This document shows, in pieces, positions 14,448 through 21,268 of a DNA stretch of 33,924 nt. Under the pieces are notes generated by a model. The model saw nothing but the letters and a program-made list of their open reading frames with translations, did no database searches and was not told where the DNA came from. Source of the stretch: a virus; IMG/VR virus record IMGVR_UViG_3300050015_000813, positions 1 through 33,924 of that record; one strand, written 5' to 3'. How positions within the stretch are numbered: the stretch's first letter is position 1; each line of letters opens with the position of its first letter. The position numbers and the translations under genes were made by a program.

Positions 14448-15710
14448 TTATTTATTTGTAAAGTCAATAACAACAATATTAGACCTGCGGTTTAATGCAT
14501 AATTACTGTCATTAATTTTACTGTCATTATTTTTATTAAATCCACTGGTTTCGCCAAGTCCTTGTGAAGTAATACGTGAAGCATCAATGCCCTTGCTAAT
14601 AAGGTAATCAACAACTGCTTTACTACGTCTTTCGGAAAGTTTTACATTGTAATTTTCAGTTCCCCTGACATCTGCATAGGATTTAATTTCTATGCCAATC
14701 TTAGCGTCTTTCTTTAAATCTTTAACCATTTTATCCAAATTATCAATCGTCTGATTATCAAGATTTGATTTATCAAACTTGAAATATAATGTATATGCTG
14801 TTGTTATTTTAATTGGTTCAGGAACAACTACAACAGGTACTACAACTGGAACTGGTTTAACAACCACAGGTGTTGTATCTCTTTTTACTATAGGAACTTC
14901 CCTAACAGCAACTGGTTTAGTTTTTACATGACCAAATTTCAGTACAGCACCAACCCTAACTGTGGTTAAATTCCATGTTTCAATTGAACGGGGATTCTGA
15001 CCAAAATATGGGTGCACATCTACGAATGGTGATAATATTACTTGTTTGTAGATTCTACCTTCTTCGGCAGTTCCCTTAACTTTACTCGAAAGCAGTATAT
15101 CATAACCAGCACCAATGTGCATTGAGATTACTGTACTATTCATTTTACTGAAGTCACCCTTTAACTCAGGACTTGCAGGTATGCTGCCATCAGCACTTAT
15201 GCCTTTATCATATACGAATGATTTTCCAACATTGAATGCCAAACGAGGACCGCCATAGACGTAGAATTTGCCTTTAAATGGCGCAACTCTTAAACTTGGT
15301 TCGATTGTTACATAACTAAGATTAGTTTTTAAGTCTGCAGGACAATTACATGGTGTTGTTACTTGATCGAATTTACCTTTGCGGTTATCATATCCTATTT
15401 GCAGCATACCACCCAAAACCTTTTCAGGATTCTGATATATAATAGTAGGTGCAAGAAATAATCCCAATCCACTACCATTATGGAAAGCTGGATATGAAAG
15501 TAAATCTGCATTTACTTCTTGTGTTGAACCACGATAGAAATTAAAGTTTCCACCGACTGCAACGCCAAACCATAATGATGGTATGGTGTCTTTTTTCGTT
15601 AATGAGTTATCTGCACGTATTTGTGCTTGAAGACTCACGCCAATCAGTATTAAAACACTCAATATGAGTGTCTTAATGCTGAATATGCTTTTTCTTATAT
15701 TTGTTTTCAT
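14448..15710 (-). CDS. OmpA-family outer-membrane protein
   Basis: The 420-aa protein has a signal peptide (IKTLILSVLILIGVSLQAQ), a beta-barrel-like region of about 220 residues (LWFGVAVGGNFNFYRG, LSYVTIEPSLRVAP, FYVYGGPRLAFNVG), a Pro/Val-rich hinge (VVVKPVPVVVPVVVVPEP), and a C-terminal OmpA peptidoglycan-binding domain with TLYFKFDKSNLD, the Asp/Arg pair region SYADVRGTENYNVKLSERRS and ITSQGLGE. It would sit in the outer membrane and hold the cell wall. This is a cellular type of gene and rare in phages. Its place between a surface lipoprotein and small membrane proteins suggests a cassette that alters the host envelope, for example to block superinfection. Confidence 0.88.
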   Translation of the reverse strand: MKTNIRKSIFSIKTLILSVLILIGVSLQAQIRADNSLTKKDTIPSLWFGVAVGGNFNFYRGSTQEVNADLLSYPAFHNGSGLGLFLAPTIIYQNPEKVLGGMLQIGYDNRKGKFDQVTTPCNCPADLKTNLSYVTIEPSLRVAPFKGKFYVYGGPRLAFNVGKSFVYDKGISADGSIPASPELKGDFSKMNSTVISMHIGAGYDILLSSKVKGTAEEGRIYKQVILSPFVDVHPYFGQNPRSIETWNLTTVRVGAVLKFGHVKTKPVAVREVPIVKRDTTPVVVKPVPVVVPVVVVPEPIKITTAYTLYFKFDKSNLDNQTIDNLDKMVKDLKKDAKIGIEIKSYADVRGTENYNVKLSERRSKAVVDYLISKGIDASRITSQGLGETSGFNKNNDSKINDSNYALNRRSNIVVIDFTNK

Positions 15711-15737
15711 ATATTTATTTATTATTTTTATTTAATA

Positions 15738-17210
15738 TTATGGTTTGGTTACTGTTGCTGCATTAAGCGTTACTGCTGTTTGAGCAAGTAATCTACCTAA
15801 AACTTTACTACCAGTATTCACTGAAATTAATGTTTTACATAAAATGTTTCCACTAAAATCAACGTTTGTACCAAGAACTGCGCCACTACCCGCAACTACC
15901 CAGAAGATATTTTTAGCCTGTGCACCGTTCTGTAATGTAATTACTACGCCATTTGCTACTGTAAGGTCTTGAGCTATTTGGAATATGAATGTTGCACAAT
16001 TGTCACCACCACCATCCAATACAATGCCGTTTGTTATTGAAACACCAGAACTCCATTTGTAGATACCTTTGGTCAATGTCTGACCATTAAGATTACCTGC
16101 CATGAATTCATTAACAGGTGCTGGAACAACTAAGCCATTAGCCGTTGTAAACGCTGTATGCATATCACCACTTGTAGTCACCATATTTGCTGGTGTAGGC
16201 ACTGCATAATCTGGTGCATATACATTACCAACAACAAGACTTGATGTTGAAAATGCGCTACCAGCAGGAAGAATTAATCCAAAGCCAGTAATAGATGTTG
16301 AGGTTACAGGATTTACACCCATATCGCCAGTGATTAATGTAACACCAGTAGTTGAAATGCCAGATTCTGCAAATATTACAAAATTACCAGATAATCCTAA
16401 ATCTACGATTGTAGGACATGATACTATTATAATTAATGAGAAATTAGCTGTAACGTTTTTGTTTGCATCCATAGTAACACTTGTTGGATTGATAGTACCT
16501 AATGCATCACCACTCCAAGAATCAAACTGATAACCAGCAGCAGGAGTTGCAGTAAGTTGTACTACATCACCACCATTATATGTTGGTTGATCAGGATTTT
16601 TTACCACACTGCCATTAACTGCTGTTACATTTAAAGTAAAGGTATTGAGTAAGAAATTTGCAACAAATGCTGTGTCTTTTGTTAAGGTAAATGTATAACT
16701 TGGTGTTATTGAAACTACTGTTACACCTTTAGTCCAATTAACAAATGTATAATTTGCATTTGGTGTTGCATTAATGGTTACAGAAGAACCAGCAAGAAAT
16801 GAGCCACCACCAGTGGTTGTTCCACCAGCAAGGGGATTTGAAGATAATGTTACAGCAAAGTTTCCAGCTACTACAGGAGTAAAGTTAGCAACCAATACCG
16901 TATTTTTTATTAAAGAAAAAGTATAACTTGAACTTGTTGAAGCAACTACTGCTTCATTTGTCCAATTAGTAAAGGTATAACCTGCATTTGGTGTTGCAGC
17001 AACCGTTACGAGAGAGTCTTTTGGGAATGTACCATCTCCAATGGTCGTTCCACCAAGAAGAGGATTTGACGATAATTGTATCGTAAATTCTACTTTTGGT
17101 TGTGGGCATGTTCCAACGAGTTCTTTAAAATCGTCCTTTTTACATGTTACCAGCATGAGCACTGCAATAATTGATACTGCAATGAGTGTTAATAATTTTT
17201 TTGTTTTCAT
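15738..17210 (-). CDS. Surface lipoprotein with InlB-type repeats and DUF3494 ice-binding-like domain
   Basis: The 490-aa protein starts with a lipoprotein signal ending LVTC (Cys23) followed by KKDD, similar to the export signal that sends lipoproteins to the cell surface in Bacteroidota. Three divergent InlB B-repeats follow (about 43-112, 117-187 and 190-262), each with the GG-T/V-F pattern and GYTFTNW or GYQFDSW. The C-terminal half (about 270-490) matches DUF3494: LGLSGNFVIFAESGIST, then ITGDMGVNP, LDGGGDNCATFIFQIA, NGAQAKNIFWVVAGSGAVLG and GRLLAQTAVTL. In known proteins this fold binds ice, and some members are adhesins. It is the first gene of the cassette; no clear promoter precedes it. 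Confidence 0.85.
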   Translation of the reverse strand: MKTKKLLTLIAVSIIAVLMLVTCKKDDFKELVGTCPQPKVEFTIQLSSNPLLGGTTIGDGTFPKDSLVTVAATPNAGYTFTNWTNEAVVASTSSSYTFSLIKNTVLVANFTPVVAGNFAVTLSSNPLAGGTTTGGGSFLAGSSVTINATPNANYTFVNWTKGVTVVSITPSYTFTLTKDTAFVANFLLNTFTLNVTAVNGSVVKNPDQPTYNGGDVVQLTATPAAGYQFDSWSGDALGTINPTSVTMDANKNVTANFSLIIIVSCPTIVDLGLSGNFVIFAESGISTTGVTLITGDMGVNPVTSTSITGFGLILPAGSAFSTSSLVVGNVYAPDYAVPTPANMVTTSGDMHTAFTTANGLVVPAPVNEFMAGNLNGQTLTKGIYKWSSGVSITNGIVLDGGGDNCATFIFQIAQDLTVANGVVITLQNGAQAKNIFWVVAGSGAVLGTNVDFSGNILCKTLISVNTGSKVLGRLLAQTAVTLNAATVTKP

Positions 17211-17399
17211 TTTATTTGTATTATTTCACAATTATTTACATATTGTGCTGTAGTTGACAGAGATAGGAATGTTAGACAGGGTATAGTTACAACATATAGT
17301 ATAAATAGGAAACCAAGTTTAATAAAAGTTACACAATTCTGTTTATATCTTACATGATTCACACATTTGAATATAATAAAAACTTTTTTACAAAATAAT
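17211..17399. other. Divergent control region without a visible gene
   Basis: This AT-rich gap separates the leftward envelope cassette from the rightward block. The minus strand has TATCTCTG (17258-17265), one mismatch from TAnnTTTG, with a TTG 24 bases upstream; the spacing is longer than usual, so I call it only a weak promoter candidate. No RNA structure, repeat or reading frame of substance was seen. Confidence 0.4.
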
Positions 17400-17429
17400 T
17401 TGTCGATTAAATAAATTGTATTACTTTTG
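17400..17429 (+). promoter_or_regulatory. Bacteroidota-type promoter TTG-N19-TACTTTTG
   Basis: TTG at 17400-17402, 19 bases, and TACTTTTG at 17422-17429 fit the TTG/TAnnTTTG consensus of Bacteroidota primary sigma factors. It lies 18 bases before the ATG at 17448 and starts the rightward block. The TTG at 17427 sits inside the -7 element and cannot be the start codon. Confidence 0.7.
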
Positions 17430-17447
17430 TGTCATATATCAAAAGCA

Positions 17448-17660
17448 ATGGAAGAAATAAGAAATCATATCGAAGATAACTTAGAATGTGCACAAAGAGA
17501 ATATGAGGACATATATTATCATTGGGATAAAGCACAGCAAGCATTTAAAAATTTGGAAACAGAGTTTAAATTCTTAACGGTCTCTTTAGACAAAGCACGT
17601 ATCAACGTAGAATACTACCAAAAACTTTTAAAAGAACTAAACGAACATGAGCGAAGATAA
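17448..17660 (+). CDS. Small coiled-coil protein
   Basis: The 70-aa protein (MEEIRNHIEDNLECAQREYE...) is strongly helical and charged, with hydrophobic residues at heptad-like spacing through LETEFKFLTVSLDKARINVE and a closing ELNEHERR, so it should form a coiled coil. Function is unknown. It is the first gene after the host-type promoter. I chose the ATG at 17448 because an upstream TTG falls inside the promoter. Its end overlaps the start of the 36-aa membrane peptide. Confidence 0.65.
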   Translation: MEEIRNHIEDNLECAQREYEDIYYHWDKAQQAFKNLETEFKFLTVSLDKARINVEYYQKLLKELNEHERR

Positions 17661-17757
17661 AATAGTATTATTAATAATGGCACTACTACCAGTTGTGGTG
17701 TTTGGCTATTTTTATTTAAGACTATCAGGATTTTTTGAACGTTTTAAAAAGAAATAA
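17647..17757 (+). CDS. Small single-span membrane peptide, 36 aa
   Basis: The frame reads MSEDKIVLLIMALLPVVVFG, continues YFYLRLSGFFERFKKK and stops. One membrane span follows a short acidic N-terminus, and the C-terminus is basic, which predicts an N-out, C-in topology. Its ATG overlaps the stop region of the coiled-coil gene by 14 bases, suggesting translational coupling, and it is below most ORF length limits. Such peptides occur in phage lysis or envelope functions, but no role can be assigned. Confidence 0.6.
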   Translation: MSEDKIVLLIMALLPVVVFGYFYLRLSGFFERFKKK

Positions 17758-17782
17758 CATGACATGATTTAATCGAAGATTC

Positions 17783-17807
17783 ATAGTATTTATACTAAAA
17801 TTTAATT
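17783..17807 (+). repeat. Leader shared with the broken homing endonuclease at 6916
   Basis: The 25 bases before the ATG begin ATAGTATTTATAC and end TTAATT. They match the leader of the frameshifted endonuclease (6917-6940) except for a few positions, and contain the short palindrome AGTATTTATACT. Sequence similarity outside the gene body suggests that the elements share a mobile promoter. Confidence 0.5.
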
Positions 17808-18455
17808 ATGTACATATATAAAATAACAAATAAAATTAACCAAAAAATTTATATCGGAAAACACGCATCAAAAAGAAAAAATTATTGGGGGTCGGGTCAG
17901 AAAATAAAATTAGCAATAAAAAAATATGGAAAAGAAAATTTTTATAAAGAAATTATTGAAGAGTGTACTAATGAAGAACAATTATCTGATCGTGAAATTT
18001 TTTGGATAAAATTTTATGATGCAAGAAATAGATTAAAAGGATATAATATTTTAGAAGGTGGTGAAGGAAATAGTATTATATGTAATGGATATTGGCTAAA
18101 TAAAAAATTAAGTCCTGAACACAAAAAAAATATATCAAAATATCATGCTGATGTTTCTGGTGAAAAAAATCCAATGTTTGGAAAAAATCGTAGTGAATTA
18201 TTTAAAGAAAATTTAAGAAAGATAAAAACTGGTTTAAAATATTCAGAGAAAACAAAATTAAAACAATCAAAAAAAAGAATTGGTGATAAAAATCCAAACA
18301 CTAAATTAACAAACGAAATTGTAATAGAAATTAGAAAAGAACATAAAAATGGAATAACAACAAAAGACCTTGCAAACAAATATAGCGTAAATAAACCTTG
18401 CATATGGAAAATTGTTAATAATTACACTTGGAAACATTTAATAATATATGGATGA
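17808..18455 (+). CDS. GIY-YIG homing endonuclease
   Basis: The 215-aa protein starts MYIYKITNKINQKIYIGKHA, with the two GIY-YIG strands at residues 2-4 and 15-17. The catalytic region continues through LSDREIFWIKFYDARN and GYNILEGGEG. A NUMOD3 repeat (EKNPMFGKNRSELFKENLRK) and a C-terminal helix-turn-helix (TTKDLANKYSVNKPCIWKIV) supply DNA binding. The last codons overlap the next gene by eight bases. The DNA is more AT-rich than the neighbouring genes, which fits a mobile element. Its leader matches that of the broken copy at 6075-6916. Confidence 0.9.
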   Translation: MYIYKITNKINQKIYIGKHASKRKNYWGSGQKIKLAIKKYGKENFYKEIIEECTNEEQLSDREIFWIKFYDARNRLKGYNILEGGEGNSIICNGYWLNKKLSPEHKKNISKYHADVSGEKNPMFGKNRSELFKENLRKIKTGLKYSEKTKLKQSKKRIGDKNPNTKLTNEIVIEIRKEHKNGITTKDLANKYSVNKPCIWKIVNNYTWKHLIIYG

Positions 18456-19026
18456 ATTAAGTTTTACTCTTTTAAGAGAAGTTGCACGTAGACAATATAA
18501 TGATGCAAACTGTAAATATGGTGATAATGAATATATTTATCACATTGATATGGTTGCAAATGCTATCAAAAAATATCAAGACGTGTTTATAAATCAAAAT
18601 GATTATAATAATACATACATGGCATCTTTATTCCATGATAGTATGGAAGATGCCAAACAGACATATAACAACATACTTGCAGTATCAAATAAAGATGTTG
18701 CTGATATTGTACTGAGAGTAACTGATGTACCTGCTGAAAATCGCCTAATGAAACACCTACTTACAATGGGTAAGACTGTTGAAGACCATCGTGCAATCAT
18801 TCTTAAAATGGCTGATATTTGGTCAAATGCAACCTTCAGTAGAACATCTGGTAGTTCAATGTATGCAAAATACGTTGAAGAATATCGTTATCGTAAACCA
18901 ATATTCGAAAAAGCATTGGCATGGTATGTACCACTTCTTGATCAGGTTTTGCTTGCTGAATTATGGGAAGAACTTGATTATGCTCATGGTGTTAAAGGAA
19001 CTTATTTAAATTTAAAATTAGAATAA
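18448..19026 (+). CDS. SpoT/Mesh1-like HD hydrolase, probable (p)ppGpp hydrolase
   Basis: The 192-aa protein is the size of the single-domain Mesh1-type alarmone hydrolases. It has an N-terminal His32 (YIYHIDMVANAI), the hallmark HDxxED as FHDSMED (63-68), the helix DIVLRVTD, and a metal-ligand Asp123 in ILKMADIWSN, in the order of the RelA/SpoT HD domain. It would remove the 3' pyrophosphate of (p)ppGpp, or possibly act on another nucleotide such as NADPH, as Mesh1 does. In a phage this could relieve starvation signalling or counter alarmone-based defence. It is followed by an exonuclease whose ATG overlaps its stop. Confidence 0.78.
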   Translation: MDELSFTLLREVARRQYNDANCKYGDNEYIYHIDMVANAIKKYQDVFINQNDYNNTYMASLFHDSMEDAKQTYNNILAVSNKDVADIVLRVTDVPAENRLMKHLLTMGKTVEDHRAIILKMADIWSNATFSRTSGSSMYAKYVEEYRYRKPIFEKALAWYVPLLDQVLLAELWEELDYAHGVKGTYLNLKLE

Positions 19027-19586
19027 TGGTAGTAAAAACGAAAAAACTTCATCACCTGATGCTCGATCTGGAAACGATGGGCAATGGTAGCAATTCAGCA
19101 ATCGTATCAATCGGTGCTGTTGAATTTGATATTGAATCTGGCGAAACTGGTAGAGAATTTTACCAGAGAGTCAATCTTCAGTCTTGCCTTAGAGCAGGTC
19201 TTATTGTTAATGCCAGTACTATAATGTGGTGGTTGCAACAAAGTGAACAAGCAAGAACGGAAATTACAAAGATTGGCGACAATCTGCATAATTCTTTAGG
19301 TAAACTCACCTGCTTTATGAACACACTTGAAAGAGATTTTCAACTCTGGGGAAATGGTGCAAGATTCGATATTGGTATTCTGGAAGATGCCTATAAAATC
19401 ACAGGTACTGATAACATGCCTTGGAATTTCAGATGCGAAAGAGACGTAAGAACTCTTGTATCTTTTGCACCACACATTAAAGATCACTATCCTTTCACTG
19501 GTACTCTGCACAATCCAATTGACGACTGTAAGCATCAGATCGGCTATTGCTCTGCAATATGGAATAAATTAAACTTTGAAAAATAA
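19026..19586 (+). CDS. DEDDh 3'-5' exonuclease, Rv2179c/DexA-like
   Basis: The 186-aa enzyme has all DEDDh residues: Asp14 and Glu16 in LMLDLETMG, Asp115 in NGARFDIGIL, and His162-x4-Asp167 in HNPIDDCKHQ. The region FYQRVNLQSCL and the layout match the Rv2179c-like family and T4 DexA. It removes nucleotides from 3' ends of DNA or RNA. It overlaps its upstream gene by one base. A second exonuclease of the same superfamily is encoded at 24009. Confidence 0.88.
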   Translation: MVVKTKKLHHLMLDLETMGNGSNSAIVSIGAVEFDIESGETGREFYQRVNLQSCLRAGLIVNASTIMWWLQQSEQARTEITKIGDNLHNSLGKLTCFMNTLERDFQLWGNGARFDIGILEDAYKITGTDNMPWNFRCERDVRTLVSFAPHIKDHYPFTGTLHNPIDDCKHQIGYCSAIWNKLNFEK

Positions 19587-19594
19587 TAATTATT

Positions 19595-19948
19595 ATGGAA
19601 AATTTAACAGTACAAACATTTAAAGAAAAAGTTTTCAACTACACTGAAAACACACAAAAAGCCGATTGGAAATTTATTGGCAAGAAACCCTGTGTGATTG
19701 ATTTTTACGCTGATTGGTGCGGACCCTGCAGAATGGTTGCTCCAATACTTGAAGAACTCAGTACGGAGAATCAAGACGTGGATTTTTATAAGATTGACAC
19801 CGATGCACAGCCTGAACTGACTCAAGTATTTGGAATCAGAAACATCCCTGCAGTTTTGTTCATTCCGATGACTGGTCAACCAACAATGGTTGTGGGTGCA
19901 CAGCAAAAATCAAAATTTCAACAAGCAATTAATTCAATAATTTTGTAA
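19595..19948 (+). CDS. trxA: Thioredoxin
   Basis: The 117-aa protein contains the redox motif WCGPC (residues 41-45) in VIDFYADWCGPCRM, the partner segment YKIDTDAQPELTQ and the cis-proline loop RNIPAVLF, so all thioredoxin elements are intact. There is no signal peptide, so it acts in the cytoplasm, where it can serve ribonucleotide reduction or, as in T7, polymerase processivity. Length fits the family. Its last codons overlap promoter copy 4, so the next gene starts a new transcript. It is one of the few well-known genes here that supports the standard code for TGT and TGC. Confidence 0.95.
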   Translation: MENLTVQTFKEKVFNYTENTQKADWKFIGKKPCVIDFYADWCGPCRMVAPILEELSTENQDVDFYKIDTDAQPELTQVFGIRNIPAVLFIPMTGQPTMVVGAQQKSKFQQAINSIIL

Positions 19949-19972
19949 CCTTTTCATTTTATCTTCGTATAA
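19943..19972 (+). promoter_or_regulatory. Phage-type promoter motif TTGTAAC-N14-TTCGTATAA, copy 4
   Basis: TTGTAAC contains the stop codon of the thioredoxin gene; TTCGTATAA ends 18 bases before the ATG at 19991. The same motif occurs four more times. Confidence 0.75.
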
Positions 19973-19990
19973 CGATGAAAATAATGAACT

Positions 19991-20794
19991 ATGGCAAAGC
20001 AAAAAACTAAACGTCCAACCGAAGAAGAGCGTCTGAAAGGATTACTTGAATCTGCATTACGTGATATTAAGGAAGATATTGTTTTCGGCATTGTTCCTAT
20101 GAATCCCACGAGATTCTTTGCAAAGGATGAACGTGTACAGTTAGGCGCACATAGAGAGGTATACATTCGTGAAGTTTGTCAGGGTGGTTTATATTATCTG
20201 GTTGAATGCATAGGTGTTCAGCGTGTAAGAAATGAACCACCTGCAAATGAAACACGTTATGTTGAATGGCAAGACTTATTCAAATATGATCAAACTGCAC
20301 CCACATGCTTTCGTAAAGAAGATAAATATTTCATAAGATTTCTGAATTCCAGTATCGATTCACTATTATCTATGGTATATCACGCAGGAGTGGACTTCGA
20401 TGTTGATTATCAACGTGATCACGTTTGGACACTTGATGACAAAGTTGCGCTTATTGACAGTATATTCAATAATATTGATATTGGTAAATTCTTATTCGCT
20501 GAGAGAAGCATGGGACATGAAGGTAAACTCTATGAGATTATCGATGGAAAACAAAGGCTTACCGCAATTTGTGAATTTTATGAAGGTAGGTTCAAATACA
20601 AAGGATTTACCTTTGCTGAATTATCAAATAGCGATAAGATGAAATTCGAAGGTCATGGAATTGCTTGGGGATATTTACAAAATCCAACTAAAAAAGCCGT
20701 TTACGAAACCTTCATTAAACTAAACACTTCTGGTAGACCTATGAAGAACGAAGATATTGACAAAGTTAAAAAATTGCTTGATGAACTCGGATAA
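19991..20794 (+). CDS. DUF262-domain protein
   Basis: The 267-aa protein carries the DUF262 signature: YQRDHVW (140-146), DDKVALIDSIFNNIDIG and IDGKQRLTAICEFYEG (DGxQR at 185-189). The fold is related to ParB and sulfiredoxin and can bind or hydrolyse nucleotides. It is found in the GmrSD-type modified-DNA nucleases and in DNA-modification systems. Here it is a stand-alone short form with an N-terminal extension that contains neither the DUF1524 HNH part nor a helicase. Its own strong promoter suggests a role as a host-takeover or anti-defence protein, which is inference. Its stop overlaps the next gene. Confidence 0.82.
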   Translation: MAKQKTKRPTEEERLKGLLESALRDIKEDIVFGIVPMNPTRFFAKDERVQLGAHREVYIREVCQGGLYYLVECIGVQRVRNEPPANETRYVEWQDLFKYDQTAPTCFRKEDKYFIRFLNSSIDSLLSMVYHAGVDFDVDYQRDHVWTLDDKVALIDSIFNNIDIGKFLFAERSMGHEGKLYEIIDGKQRLTAICEFYEGRFKYKGFTFAELSNSDKMKFEGHGIAWGYLQNPTKKAVYETFIKLNTSGRPMKNEDIDKVKKLLDELG

Positions 20795-21266
20795 CCCAAC
20801 ATTATTTCTCGACCTTGATGACGTTATGGTAACGTCAAACCAGTACTTTGGTAAGTATCATAAAAAGTACAATGGTCATCCTTTTGACTCAAAGTGTGTT
20901 AGAGTATTGAATGAAATTATTGAGAAAACCAATCCAATAATAATTATATCATCGGATTGGAAAATACATTTTACAATTTCTCAATTAAATGAGATATTTC
21001 TTCTAAATGGTGTAAATTCTTCTATTGATGCTGTAACTGACTCATCTTGGGGTGTAATGTTTAAAAGTATGCAACAACTGGAAGAATGTCGTGCATATGA
21101 AATTAATAAGTATGCCGAAGAACACCAACTAACTCGTTGGGTTGCCGTTGATGATCTAAACCTTAGAATATGGATACCTGATAACTTCGTCAGATGCACG
21201 CATTCCAGTGAAGGAATAAAACAAAGTGGAGTTAAAGATAAAATACTAAACATTTTAAATAAATAA
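20781..21266 (+). CDS. HAD-superfamily phosphatase, RNA-repair type, second copy
   Basis: The 161-aa protein has nucleophile motif LFLDLDDVMV (Asp11 and Asp13), motif II IIIISSDWK, a conserved CRAYEINKYAEEH helix and motif IV WVAVDDLNL. The layout is that of the HAD_SAK_2-like protein at 13071, including the EI helix before the VDD strand, so these are probably paralogues. The upstream TTG at 20757 gives no family match, while the ATG at 20781 lies 14 bases before the stop of the DUF262 gene and is preferred. RNA end repair together with the Rnl2-like ligase is a reasonable but unproven role. Confidence 0.75.
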   Translation: MNSDNPTLFLDLDDVMVTSNQYFGKYHKKYNGHPFDSKCVRVLNEIIEKTNPIIIISSDWKIHFTISQLNEIFLLNGVNSSIDAVTDSSWGVMFKSMQQLEECRAYEINKYAEEHQLTRWVAVDDLNLRIWIPDNFVRCTHSSEGIKQSGVKDKILNILNK

Positions 21267-21268
21267 TT

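Noticed and set aside
17281-17340. A TTGTAAC on the minus strand before the lipoprotein gene as a sixth promoter copy
   Set aside because: No TTCGTATAA-like element follows at 14 bases, so it fails the rule that the five real copies meet.
17427-17429. TTG at 17427 as the start of the coiled-coil gene
   Set aside because: It is part of the -7 promoter element TACTTTTG; ATG at 17448 is the better start.
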